A stretch of DNA of 5,775 nt from Nitrosopumilus sp. UBA526 (lineage in GTDB: Archaea > Thermoproteota > Nitrososphaeria > Nitrososphaerales > Nitrosopumilaceae): contig DAXZ01000021.1 of NCBI GenBank assembly GCA_002506665.1, forward strand, positions 2,462-8,236, read 5' to 3'. Positions 1 through 5,775 of the stretch are shown here, in pieces. A program made the position numbers and the translations under genes. Each line of letters starts with the position of its first letter. The stretch's first letter is position 1. Under the pieces are notes generated by a model that had not been told where the DNA came from, did no database searches, and was given only the letters and a program-made list of their open reading frames with translations.

Positions 1-105
1 TGATGTCATTTAGCAACAGATGTGGAAACAGACAATATTGGTTTAAAGTATTCCAAAGTCGTGTTAAAGAAAAATGGGGTAAAAGGAGTAACTAAAATTC
101 TATGA
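1..105 (+). other. Possible 3' end of an unidentified upstream gene
   Basis: Two plus-strand readings compete here. In the frame ending with TGA at 103-105, codons 4-102 are free of stops, and 25 of 33 begin with a purine, a strong coding-like bias. The TGA overlaps the methyltransferase ATG at 102 as ATGA, a typical operon junction. That frame is blocked by a TGA at 1-3 and has no good start, so it would be a fragment or the product of an upstream frameshift. The frame ending with TAA at 93-95 is open to the left edge but has weaker codon bias. I recognise neither peptide. An upstream restriction endonuclease would fit the context, but nothing in the sequence shows one. Confidence 0.25.
85..88 (+). 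promoter_or_regulatory. Possible Shine-Dalgarno motif of the methyltransferase
   Basis: GGAG lies 13 bases before the ATG at 102 and 16 before the second ATG at 105, longer than the usual 5-9. It is the only SD-like stretch near either start, so it supports translation starting here but does not choose between the two tandem ATG codons. Translational coupling through the ATGA overlap with the upstream reading frame is an alternative. Confidence 0.25.
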
Positions 106-1436
106 TGTCGTCCTTGCAGGAATTATCTGATTTTTTACAAAAAAAAATAGAGTCTAGTTCCTCATTAAATGAATTGAACGAGTATTTGGAATCAATATCT
201 GGAATAGATGATTTTTTTAAATCAAAAAAAGAATTTGTAAAATTTGGTGAATTTTGCAAAACATATAACATTGATTCTTTTTCTACTAACAATAGAGAAT
301 GGGGGGACATACAGACCCCTAGAGATACCACCGATAAAATTTGTAATCTTGTCAAAGAACTGAAAATTTCTCCAGATGTAATTATCGAACCGACATATGG
401 GGGCGGAAATTTTATTTTATCATCATTAGAAAAATTCTCAAAAATAAGTAAAATTTATGGAATTGAAATTCATAAAAATTATGAATGGAGTTTTAAGGCA
501 AAATTACTGTATTTGGTTTTGGATTCAAAAAAACATATTCCTAAAATTGAATTATTTTGTGAAAATATATTTAATCATAATTTTGATGTTGATGATTTTA
601 GAAATTCAAAAAACATACTAATTATTGGGAATCCGCCATGGGTTACAAATACAGAATTATCCGGTTCTGAGTCAGTAAATCTTCCTGAAAAAAATAATTT
701 TAAGAAATTCAGAGGAATTGATGCAATTACAGGTAAAAGTAATTTTGATCTAGCAGAATTTATAATTTTACAATTATTGGAAATTTTTTCTGATTTTAAT
801 GGAGAGATGATTATGTTATGCAAAAATACAGTGATAAAAAATCTAATAAAAGAATTGCCAAACTACAAATTCAAAATATCAGACATTAGATCAATCCCAA
901 TTAATTCAAGAATAATTTTTGAAAAAAATGTAGATGCGTCTCTTTTGTTAGTTAGATTAGGAACAAGAACGTCAGATTATACATGTAAAGAAATTTCATT
1001 TGAAGAACCTCACTCAACTAAGAGAAAATTTGGATGGGTTTCCAAAAAATTTGTTTCAAATGTTTTTGATTATAAAAAATTTCAAGATATTGATGGCTCA
1101 TGTTGCTTTAATTGGAGAAGTGGGATTAAACATGATTGTGCAGGTATTTTAGAATTAACTCAAGAGGATAATACTACATACAATAATTCTTTCAGAATTG
1201 TAGAAATTGAACCTGATGTAACATATCCTCTCCTAAAAGGTTCCATGCTTAAGGATTTTATGATTTCAAAGTCGAATAAAAAATTAATAGTTACACAAAA
1301 GAAAAATGATGAAGACACAAAAGAATTGAATGCCTTTCCAAACCTTTGGAGGTATCTTAATCAGAATATTGAATTTTTCAAAAAACGTAAATCAGTTGTT
1401 TATAAAAAAATATGGATTTTTCAATTTTTGGTGTAG
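102..1436 (+). CDS. Eco57I/TaqI-like N6-adenine DNA methyltransferase, N-terminal piece (frameshifted)
   Basis: This piece encodes the SAM-binding and catalytic domain of a class-gamma adenine-N6 DNA methyltransferase, which transfers methyl from SAM to adenine in a target site. In the 444-residue reading, GDIQTP (68-73) matches motif X, EPTYGGGNFI (96-105) motif I, YGIEIHKNY (119-127) motif II with acidic E122, and NPPW (177-180) the catalytic motif IV. FEKNVDASLLLV (273-284) fits motif VIII. From about 331 the target-recognition part begins, with WRSGIKHDCA (338-347), YPLLKGS (375-381) and VTQKKNDEDT (397-406). Homology runs to about residue 436, YKK; the last eight residues are an out-of-frame tail before TAG. 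The family continuation is found at 1412-1834 in the -1 frame, so the intact protein would be about 577 residues. Base composition is far more AT-rich than the neighbours, suggesting horizontal acquisition. Target sequence unknown; no nuclease domain is seen. Confidence 0.85.
   Translation: MMSSLQELSDFLQKKIESSSSLNELNEYLESISGIDDFFKSKKEFVKFGEFCKTYNIDSFSTNNREWGDIQTPRDTTDKICNLVKELKISPDVIIEPTYGGGNFILSSLEKFSKISKIYGIEIHKNYEWSFKAKLLYLVLDSKKHIPKIELFCENIFNHNFDVDDFRNSKNILIIGNPPWVTNTELSGSESVNLPEKNNFKKFRGIDAITGKSNFDLAEFIILQLLEIFSDFNGEMIMLCKNTVIKNLIKELPNYKFKISDIRSIPINSRIIFEKNVDASLLLVRLGTRTSDYTCKEISFEEPHSTKRKFGWVSKKFVSNVFDYKKFQDIDGSCCFNWRSGIKHDCAGILELTQEDNTTYNNSFRIVEIEPDVTYPLLKGSMLKDFMISKSNKKLIVTQKKNDEDTKELNAFPNLWRYLNQNIEFFKKRKSVVYKKIWIFQFLV
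1404..1410 (+). other. A7 run at the methyltransferase frameshift
   Basis: Seven consecutive A residues sit exactly where the first methyltransferase frame leaves family homology. Adding one A, or slipping back one base, gives Tyr-Lys-Lys-Asn-Met-Asp-Phe-Ser and runs straight into the second piece with the spacing I remember for this family. A sequencing or assembly error, a real deletion and slippage-based recoding all explain it. The zero-frame codons are TAT AAA AAA ATA, so a classic two-tRNA slip would leave a mismatch in the P-site codon. Confidence 0.7.
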
Positions 1437-1834
1437 GAAAATATTCTTTTTTGCCATACAAGGTTGCTATTGCAGGAATGTATAAAGAACCAAAATTTTC
1501 TTTATGTGTGCCAGTGGATAAAAAACCAGTAGTGTTTGATGATACCTGTTACTTTCTTAGTTTTGAAACCTTCCAAGAGGCATTGTTTACAAACACTATT
1601 CTGAATTCAGAAATCGCAATAAATTTCTTGAAATCCATATCTTTCTTAGATTCAAAGAGACCCTACATAAAAGAAAATCTCTCAAGAATCGATTTATATA
1701 ATTTATCAAGGAAAATTTCTTTCAAACAAATTCAAAATATTTGGAAATCAAAAGGATTTGAAAATAAAGAGAAGATATCAAACAAGGAATACAAACAATT
1801 CACTGCAAAAATGTACCAAAAACAAACTCTCTAA
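1412..1834 (+). CDS. C-terminal piece of the same DNA methyltransferase (target-recognition region)
   Basis: This 140-residue reading overlaps the first piece by 25 bases in the -1 frame. FSIFGVGKYSF (3-13), PYKVAIAGMYK (15-25) and DDTCYFLSF (43-51) are, from my knowledge of the family, conserved near the C-terminus of Eco57I-like N6-adenine methyltransferases, directly after the RKS-x-x-Y segment that ends the first piece. The C-terminal half is basic and probably helical. It has no catalytic motif and no sensible role alone. The ATG at 1412 may simply be an internal Met codon of the original gene, and I see no convincing Shine-Dalgarno before it. A two-subunit enzyme made from separately translated halves is possible but less likely than a broken or misassembled single gene. 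AT-richness matches the first piece (line 1681-1740 is 20% GC). Confidence 0.8.
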   Translation: MDFSIFGVGKYSFLPYKVAIAGMYKEPKFSLCVPVDKKPVVFDDTCYFLSFETFQEALFTNTILNSEIAINFLKSISFLDSKRPYIKENLSRIDLYNLSRKISFKQIQNIWKSKGFENKEKISNKEYKQFTAKMYQKQTL

Positions 1835-2062
1835 ATTGACTATGCCTTGAGCTATTCTAATAATTCCTAGACTAATTTCATTAAATCGTGCACAAGGATA
1901 TAGAATCTGAAGGGACTATACTAGACAGATATCAGAGAGATAGAAAGGCCGTTATTCAAAAACACTCTACTAAACAAAGATCTCAATAGGGAAAAATCAT
2001 ATTTTGCCCCTCAAGTACACACAAAGGCAAACACAAAATACTAGAAAATTTCAACTCGTTTC
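1835..2062. other. Intergenic region between the methyltransferase and FEN1
   Basis: These 228 bases hold no convincing gene. The longest reading I noted is a 33-codon GTG frame at 1888-1989, without a ribosome site or recognisable product. I see no tRNA-like T-loop or cloverleaf. The region marks the step from the AT-rich methyltransferase to higher-GC housekeeping sequence. The FEN1 promoter must lie here or in the preceding gene; CATATTTT at 1999-2006 is the best TATA-like stretch I can see, and a weak one. Confidence 0.5.
1989..2009. repeat. Imperfect 9-base inverted repeat, 3-base spacer
   Basis: GGGAAAAAT and ATTTTGCCC flank CAT, pairing 8 of 9 positions with a single A/G mismatch. The element ends 53 bases before the FEN1 ATG. 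It could be a regulator's operator, a hairpin in the FEN1 leader, or chance. A TATA-like CATATTTT overlaps its right arm, so a bound protein could block the promoter if that is the real TATA box. Confidence 0.4.
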
Positions 2063-3085
2063 ATGGGACTGAATCTAAAGGATTTGGTAGTTAGGGACAA
2101 GACAACCCTTGATGCATTTGCAAACAAGGTGATTGCCATTGATGCATACAATGCCATCTACCAGTTTCTAGCAAGCATTAGAGGCCCGGATGGACTACAC
2201 CTATCAGATTCAGAAGGGAGGATTACCAGTCACCTAAGTGGCCTGCTTTACAGAAATGTAAATTTCTTATCCCTAGGAATAAAGCCAGTCTATGTCTTTG
2301 ATGGAAGGCCACCGTCCCTTAAAACAGCAGAGATTGAGCGCAGAAAGCAGATCAAAAAGGATGCGACTGTAAAATACGAAAGAGCAGTTGCAGAAGGAAA
2401 CATGGAGGATGCAAGAAAATTTGCACAGCAGACAACTAGTATGAAGGACGGAATGGTAAAAGAATCAAAGGAGCTATTGGCATGTTTTGGAATCCCGTTC
2501 ATTGATGCGCCCTCAGAAGGAGAGGCAACTGCCGCACATCTGACAAATACCGGACAAGCTTGGGCCTGTGCAAGTCAGGACTATGACTCTATTTTGTGCG
2601 GCGCAAAGAGACTGGTAAGAAATTTTACAAACAGCGGAAGACGAAAGATTCCAAACAAGAATATCTACATTGATGTACTTCCAGAAATAATCAATGCCCA
2701 AAAGACACTAGATGCAATAAAGATGACAAGAGAGAAGTTAGTTGATGTTGGAATTCTGATTGGTACTGATTTTAACCCAAATGGCTTTGAGAGAATCGGC
2801 CCAAAAACTGCAATAAAGCTGATAAGGCAGCATTCAAGACTAGAAGATATTCCACAGATTCAAGAACATCTCAGAGAGATAGATTTTCAGCAGATACGAG
2901 AGATATTTCTAAATCCAAAGGTAGCAGACATTGATGAGATTGTGTTTAACCGGGTAGATTATGAGGGGGTGATAGATTATCTTGTAGAGGGGCGGAGTTT
3001 CTCAAAAGACCGAGTCCAATCCACACTAAACAGACTAAAAAGAGCACTAGAGAAAAAGAGCCAGAACCTAGAGCAGTGGTTCTAA
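2063..3085 (+). CDS. fen: Flap endonuclease 1 (FEN1/XPG family)
   Basis: This is a structure-specific 5' flap endonuclease and 5'-3' exonuclease that removes RNA-DNA flaps during Okazaki-fragment maturation and in base-excision repair. At 340 residues it is the normal archaeal length. The N-domain starts with MGLNLKDLV. The metal-binding acids are D27, D80, E152, E154, D173, D175 and D236, matching the numbering I remember for Pyrococcus furiosus FEN1. GFERIGPKTA (241-250) is the H3TH DNA-binding segment. The tail SQNLEQWF (333-340) is a PCNA-interacting PIP-box, with Ser in place of the usual first Gln. The ATG start fits the conserved family N-terminus, whose Gly2 lies at the active site; no Shine-Dalgarno is visible, as is common in these archaea. 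It stands alone, with 42 bases to the PAS gene. Base composition is higher-GC than the methyltransferase (line 2281-2340 is 50% GC), consistent with a native gene. Confidence 0.97.
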   Translation: MGLNLKDLVVRDKTTLDAFANKVIAIDAYNAIYQFLASIRGPDGLHLSDSEGRITSHLSGLLYRNVNFLSLGIKPVYVFDGRPPSLKTAEIERRKQIKKDATVKYERAVAEGNMEDARKFAQQTTSMKDGMVKESKELLACFGIPFIDAPSEGEATAAHLTNTGQAWACASQDYDSILCGAKRLVRNFTNSGRRKIPNKNIYIDVLPEIINAQKTLDAIKMTREKLVDVGILIGTDFNPNGFERIGPKTAIKLIRQHSRLEDIPQIQEHLREIDFQQIREIFLNPKVADIDEIVFNRVDYEGVIDYLVEGRSFSKDRVQSTLNRLKRALEKKSQNLEQWF

Positions 3086-3096
3086 GAGGATTTCAA

Positions 3097-3104
3097 TTTA
3101 ATAA
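3097..3104 (+). promoter_or_regulatory. TATA-box candidate for the PAS gene
   Basis: TTTAATAA is centred about 27 bases before the TTG at 3128. Archaeal TATA boxes usually sit about 26-27 bases before the transcription start, so this places the mRNA 5' end at or within a base or two of the start codon. That is the pattern of a leaderless transcript and supports the TTG start. The short AT-rich gap after FEN1 makes a chance match possible. Confidence 0.4.
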
Positions 3105-3127
3105 CTAGTAAAGTCTAATTTTAAGAA

Positions 3128-3658
3128 TTGTCCCAAACCCGAGCAAGAAAGACACTCAAAGATGCACCTGTCATGTGGAGAAGAATCAATTCCATAGGCA
3201 TTATTTTAGACTGTAACTCTACATATGCCGCAAATCTAGGTTATGCCAAATCAGAGATCATAGGCAAGCCCATATTTGAGCACGTTCCAAAAGAGTCATG
3301 GAAAGACATGAATGATTCCCTAAAGACATGGTTTGAGACAGGCAAGGTAACAGACAGAAAGATCACATTCAAAAAACAAGACGGCCAGACATTTGCAGGA
3401 CTATTACAGGCAACTAGCTTGTACGATGAGAAGAGGAATCTGCTTGGAAGCAATACCGTCATCTTTGATCTAGCACAGATGACTGATGAGAAGGTAAAAA
3501 AGTACAAAGAATTTTTTAGAGAATCAAATAAAGAGTTGGAGCAGATTAAAAGAGATGATTATGATAACCTGGATGAGGGTTCAAGATCAGAGTATGATGG
3601 ATTAAAAGAAATGTTTGAGATGTTATCTGCCATTAATTTTGAGCAGCTGAGTAATTAA
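3128..3658 (+). CDS. Single PAS-domain protein, probable sensor or adaptor
   Basis: A cytosolic 176-residue protein with one PAS domain at about residues 12-118. The fold is marked by GIILDCNSTYAANLGY (24-39), EIIGKPIFEHV (43-53), the FKKQDGQTF strand pair (81-89) and the closing NLLGSNTVIFDLAQM (104-118). PAS domains bind ligands or cofactors, or mediate dimerisation; which applies here cannot be read from the sequence. The tail (119-175) is charged and probably helical, perhaps a coiled coil. No kinase, GGDEF, receiver, HTH or membrane segment is present, so any output must pass through a partner. The start is TTG: an in-frame TAA lies at 3122-3124, and the next start, ATG at 3173 (codon 16), would trim the DAPVMWRRI lead-in typical of these domains. 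Small PAS proteins of this kind recur in ammonia-oxidising archaea, mostly uncharacterised. Confidence 0.85.
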   Translation: MSQTRARKTLKDAPVMWRRINSIGIILDCNSTYAANLGYAKSEIIGKPIFEHVPKESWKDMNDSLKTWFETGKVTDRKITFKKQDGQTFAGLLQATSLYDEKRNLLGSNTVIFDLAQMTDEKVKKYKEFFRESNKELEQIKRDDYDNLDEGSRSEYDGLKEMFEMLSAINFEQLSN

Positions 3659-3659
3659 G

Positions 3660-5564
3660 TTATTTTGTGCGTCTATGAACCTCATCAAATGCATGCTGAA
3701 CCTGGGTTACTGCAGAGCCGTCCTCAAGGGTACTAGTATCACCAATCTCTTCATTTGTGCCTATTGCCTTTAACAGTCTTCGCATTATTTTCCCACTGCG
3801 GGTCTTTGGAAGCTTTGGCACAAAGTAGATGTGCTTTGGAGTTGCAATTGCGCCAATGTCGGTTCTAATTTTATCTGTGAGCTCTTGCTCTAGCTTGGTA
3901 CCCCCTAGAATTCCCTGCCTTAGTACTGCAAATATAATAATTGTCTCACCCTTTACATCATCTGGAATTCCACATGCCGCCGATTCGACAACACTAGGGT
4001 GTGATACGATACAGCTTTCAAGTTCGGCAGTCCCAATTCTGTGTCCTGCCACGTTTAGGACATCGTCGGCGCGTCCAAGCAGCCAGAGATAGCCGTCATC
4101 GTCTCGCATGGCATAATCTCCAGAATAGTAACAGCCATCATATTTTGACCAGTATGTGGTTTTGTATTTTTCATCATCATCCCACAGTGACAAAAGCATT
4201 CCAGGCCAAGGGTTTTTGACTACAAGGTATCCCTTTGTGTTTGCCGGAACATCATTTCCGTTCTCATCAACTATGCCAATATTTATGCCGGGAATCGGGT
4301 GTCCGGCAGAGCCAGGCTTTAAAGAAACAGTCTCAAGACCCGGCAGGGGGGAGATAAGCATTCCGCCAGTCTCAGTCTGCCACCAGGTATCAATAATTGG
4401 ACACCTCTCTTTTCCAATGATTTTGAAATACCACCGCCAGACCTCGGGATTGATTGGTTCGCCCACTGTTCCAAGCAGTCTCAGATAAGAGAGATCAAAG
4501 GAGTTTGGAATCTCGGCTCCAAACTTCATAAACAGTCTGATGGCAGTGGGGGTGGTGTAAAATATCGTAACTTGGTATTTTTGTAAAATCTGCCACATTC
4601 TTGAGACATCAGGAAAGTCAGGGGCCCCCTCATACATGACCTGAGTTGCACCACAAAGCAGGGGAGCATAAACTACATAGCTATGACCTGTAACCCAGCC
4701 AATGTCTGCAGTGCAGAAAAAGATATCAGAGTCTTTGATGTCAAATGCCCATTTGAATGTAGAATACAGATGTGTCAGATAACCGCCAGTACCGTGCAAT
4801 ACTCCCTTTGGTTTTCCAGTGGTACCCGAAGTGTATAGAATGTATAAAGGATGGTCACTGGGTAGTTCCTCGGCATTACACAAATCAGAGACATCTGCCA
4901 TCAACTGACCCCAGAGCTTGTCTTTGGGAGTCATTGAGATTTTATTTTTTGCCCTCTCCAAAACTATGACATGGTTTACAAAATCAAGACTCTTGATTGC
5001 ATCATCTACCATGCTTTTGAGGTTGATGATCTGCCCTCGTCTATATCCGCCATCAGCAGTAACTATGACCTTTGATTGAGAATCAGATACCCTGTCCCGG
5101 ATTGATGCGGCGCTAAATCCAGAGAATATCACGGTATGTGTTGCCCCAATTCTTGCACATGCAAGCATTGCAATTGGCAGTTCTGGAACCATTGGAAGAT
5201 AGATTGTGACCCTGTCACCTCTCTGAACTCCAAGTGACTTGAGGACATTTGCAAACTTTTGGACCTGGATAAACAGCTCGCCGTATGTAATGTTTCTAGA
5301 TTGTCCGTCTTCTCCCTCCCACAAGATGGCAGTCTTGGCAGATTTTGAGGCCTGGTGTATGTCTAGGGCATTGTATGAGGCATTTAGCGTGCCCCCGACA
5401 AACCATCTAGCAAAGGGGGGATTCCAGTCCAAGGTCTTGGTCCACAAAGAAAACCAAGACAGATTTCGTGCCTGAGAGTCCCAAAAAGATACAAAGTCCG
5501 AGTCGGCCTCCTGTCTTAGATGACTATTGTTATTTCCTAGTCCTATGTCATACGTCTCTGGCAT
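3660..5564 (-). CDS. acs: Acetyl-CoA synthetase, AMP-forming
   Basis: This enzyme activates acetate to acetyl-CoA through an acetyl-AMP intermediate, using ATP and CoA in the cytosol. Numbered from the ATG at 5564 (634 residues, near the usual ~650), it has an N-terminal ACAS segment (about 23-80), the ATP/AMP loop TSGTTGKPKG (245-254), GEPINP (368-373), DTWWQTETGG (392-401), the hinge region GRADDVLNVAGHR (497-509) and PKTRSGKIMRR (586-596). V291, T292, V367 and W395 correspond to the acetate-pocket residues V310, T311, V386 and W414 of Salmonella Acs as I remember them; the Trp favours acetate or propionate over longer acids. K592 is the adenylation lysine that bacterial enzymes inactivate by acetylation. 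A TTG sits directly before the ATG and would add one residue; ATG is preferred. Its stop is one base from the convergent PAS gene. In these autotrophs it may recycle free acetate; a 3-hydroxypropionate or propionate role is possible but less supported. Confidence 0.94.
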   Translation of the reverse strand: MPETYDIGLGNNNSHLRQEADSDFVSFWDSQARNLSWFSLWTKTLDWNPPFARWFVGGTLNASYNALDIHQASKSAKTAILWEGEDGQSRNITYGELFIQVQKFANVLKSLGVQRGDRVTIYLPMVPELPIAMLACARIGATHTVIFSGFSAASIRDRVSDSQSKVIVTADGGYRRGQIINLKSMVDDAIKSLDFVNHVIVLERAKNKISMTPKDKLWGQLMADVSDLCNAEELPSDHPLYILYTSGTTGKPKGVLHGTGGYLTHLYSTFKWAFDIKDSDIFFCTADIGWVTGHSYVVYAPLLCGATQVMYEGAPDFPDVSRMWQILQKYQVTIFYTTPTAIRLFMKFGAEIPNSFDLSYLRLLGTVGEPINPEVWRWYFKIIGKERCPIIDTWWQTETGGMLISPLPGLETVSLKPGSAGHPIPGINIGIVDENGNDVPANTKGYLVVKNPWPGMLLSLWDDDEKYKTTYWSKYDGCYYSGDYAMRDDDGYLWLLGRADDVLNVAGHRIGTAELESCIVSHPSVVESAACGIPDDVKGETIIIFAVLRQGILGGTKLEQELTDKIRTDIGAIATPKHIYFVPKLPKTRSGKIMRRLLKAIGTNEEIGDTSTLEDGSAVTQVQHAFDEVHRRTK

Positions 5565-5597
5565 CAAAGAGTGTAGGGATGTGGATCTTTGTAAGTG

Positions 5598-5607
5598 TTA
5601 AAAAAAA
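5598..5607 (-). promoter_or_regulatory. TATA-like T-rich element upstream of acs
   Basis: On the minus strand this reads TTTTTTTTAA, centred about 38 bases before the acs ATG at 5564. With the usual 26-27 base spacing, transcription would start near 5575, leaving a leader of about ten bases. The T8 run could instead, or also, terminate transcription of the upstream minus-strand gene, since archaeal termination uses T-tracts. Confidence 0.3.
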
Positions 5608-5616
5608 TGGATTGGG

Positions 5617-5622
5617 AAAAAA
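5617..5622 (-). terminator. T-tract after the partial upstream minus-strand gene
   Basis: Six T residues on the minus strand follow immediately after the TAA at 5625-5623, and a second T8 run follows ten bases later. Archaeal RNA polymerase can terminate at such tracts without a hairpin. The pair fits a transcript end between the partial gene and acs and argues weakly against a shared mRNA. Confidence 0.35.
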
Positions 5623-5775
5623 TTATTGTGCTTCCATTCTAGCAAGCCAGTCATCATCATTGTCGTTTTTTGTATTCTCCATTGCCACTTGTTGTGGTGG
5701 TTCTGGAAATGCAAATGTCGTTTCAGATTCTGTTTGGGGTGGTGCCGCCTTTACCGCAATTGGTTCTGAAGGGAC
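5623..5775 (-). CDS. Unrecognised protein, C-terminal 50 residues (partial)
   Basis: An open frame enters from the right edge and ends at TAA (5625-5623). The visible part is hydrophilic. A stretch rich in Pro, Glu and Thr (VPSEPIAVKAAPPQTESE, then FPEPPQQ) looks like a flexible linker. The end is acidic and then short and probably helical, NDNDDDWLARMEAQ. There is no membrane segment and no catalytic motif. Such a tail often acts as a tether or partner-binding peptide, but that is inference and I do not recognise the family. It is upstream of acs on the same strand, with 58 bases between its stop and the acs ATG. Codon choice resembles coding sequence, and the tail's consistent character makes a chance reading unlikely. 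Confidence 0.7.
   Translation of the reverse strand, partial: VPSEPIAVKAAPPQTESETTFAFPEPPQQVAMENTKNDNDDDWLARMEAQ

Noticed and set aside
92..823. Minus-strand frames opposite the methyltransferase
   Set aside because: They are antisense to recognised methyltransferase motifs, have low-complexity composition and no known domain.
1404..1410. Classic programmed -1 slippery heptamer
   Set aside because: In the zero frame the sequence is TAT AAA AAA ATA, so the P-site tRNA would re-pair on TAA. It lacks the ideal heptamer phase, and I did not find a clear downstream stem-loop. Single-tRNA or transcriptional slippage remains possible.
1888..1989. 33-codon GTG reading frame on the plus strand in the methyltransferase-fen gap
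   Set aside because: It is short and has no ribosome site, an upstream in-frame stop six bases before the GTG, and no recognisable product. It could be a remnant, but nothing beyond openness supports it.
1835..2062. tRNA, other structured RNA or attachment site at the edge of the AT-rich island
   Set aside because: No T-loop, no cloverleaf and no direct repeat matching the left edge were seen. A real boundary may lie outside the window.
3829..5475. Several plus-strand open frames of 65-110 codons across the acs gene
   Set aside because: They lie antisense to a well-conserved full-length enzyme and have no family features; they are by-products of its codon use.
1..5775. CRISPR array, insertion sequence or multi-gene defence island
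   Set aside because: No regularly spaced repeats, transposase or terminal inverted repeats, and no defence gene apart from the methyltransferase.

Overview
The window looks like a chromosomal segment of a Nitrososphaeria (Thaumarchaeota) archaeon. The FEN1 protein is a full-length archaeal type and closely resembles, as I remember them, the Nitrosopumilus-group proteins. Next to it lies a single-PAS-domain protein of a kind common in these ammonia oxidisers, and the start context suggests a leaderless archaeal transcript. The housekeeping genes are about 40-50% GC in the lines I counted, which fits a Nitrosotenuis-like genome better than the lower-GC marine Nitrosopumilus. That genus-level guess is inference.

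Layout, left to right. (1) Positions 1-105 hold the tail of something upstream that cannot be assigned. (2) Positions 102-1834, plus strand, encode an Eco57I/TaqI-like N6-adenine DNA methyltransferase of very low GC (15-20% in several 60-base lines). It is split in two by an apparent one-base deletion in an A7 run at 1404-1410. The first piece carries the SAM-binding and NPPW catalytic motifs. The second continues the target-recognition part in the -1 frame. No partner nuclease is visible. (3) Positions 1835-2062 are a 228-base gap with a 21-base imperfect palindrome and no convincing gene. (4) Positions 2063-3085, plus strand, encode flap endonuclease 1 with all seven metal-binding acidic residues and a C-terminal PCNA-binding tail. 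(5) Positions 3128-3658, plus strand, encode a PAS-domain protein that appears to start at TTG, with a TATA-like element at the spacing expected for a leaderless mRNA. (6) Positions 3660-5564, minus strand, encode an AMP-forming acetyl-CoA synthetase that converges on the PAS gene with one base between the stop codons. (7) Positions 5623-5775, minus strand, are the last 50 codons of an unrecognised protein with a proline- and acid-rich tail.

The genes do not form one operon or pathway. FEN1 serves replication and repair, Acs serves acetate activation, and the PAS protein is probably a sensor or adaptor. The methyltransferase looks like an acquired AT-rich defence or epigenetic gene next to housekeeping genes. 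I see no clear new multi-gene system. The best leads are the split methyltransferase and the possible broken or partner gene at the left edge.
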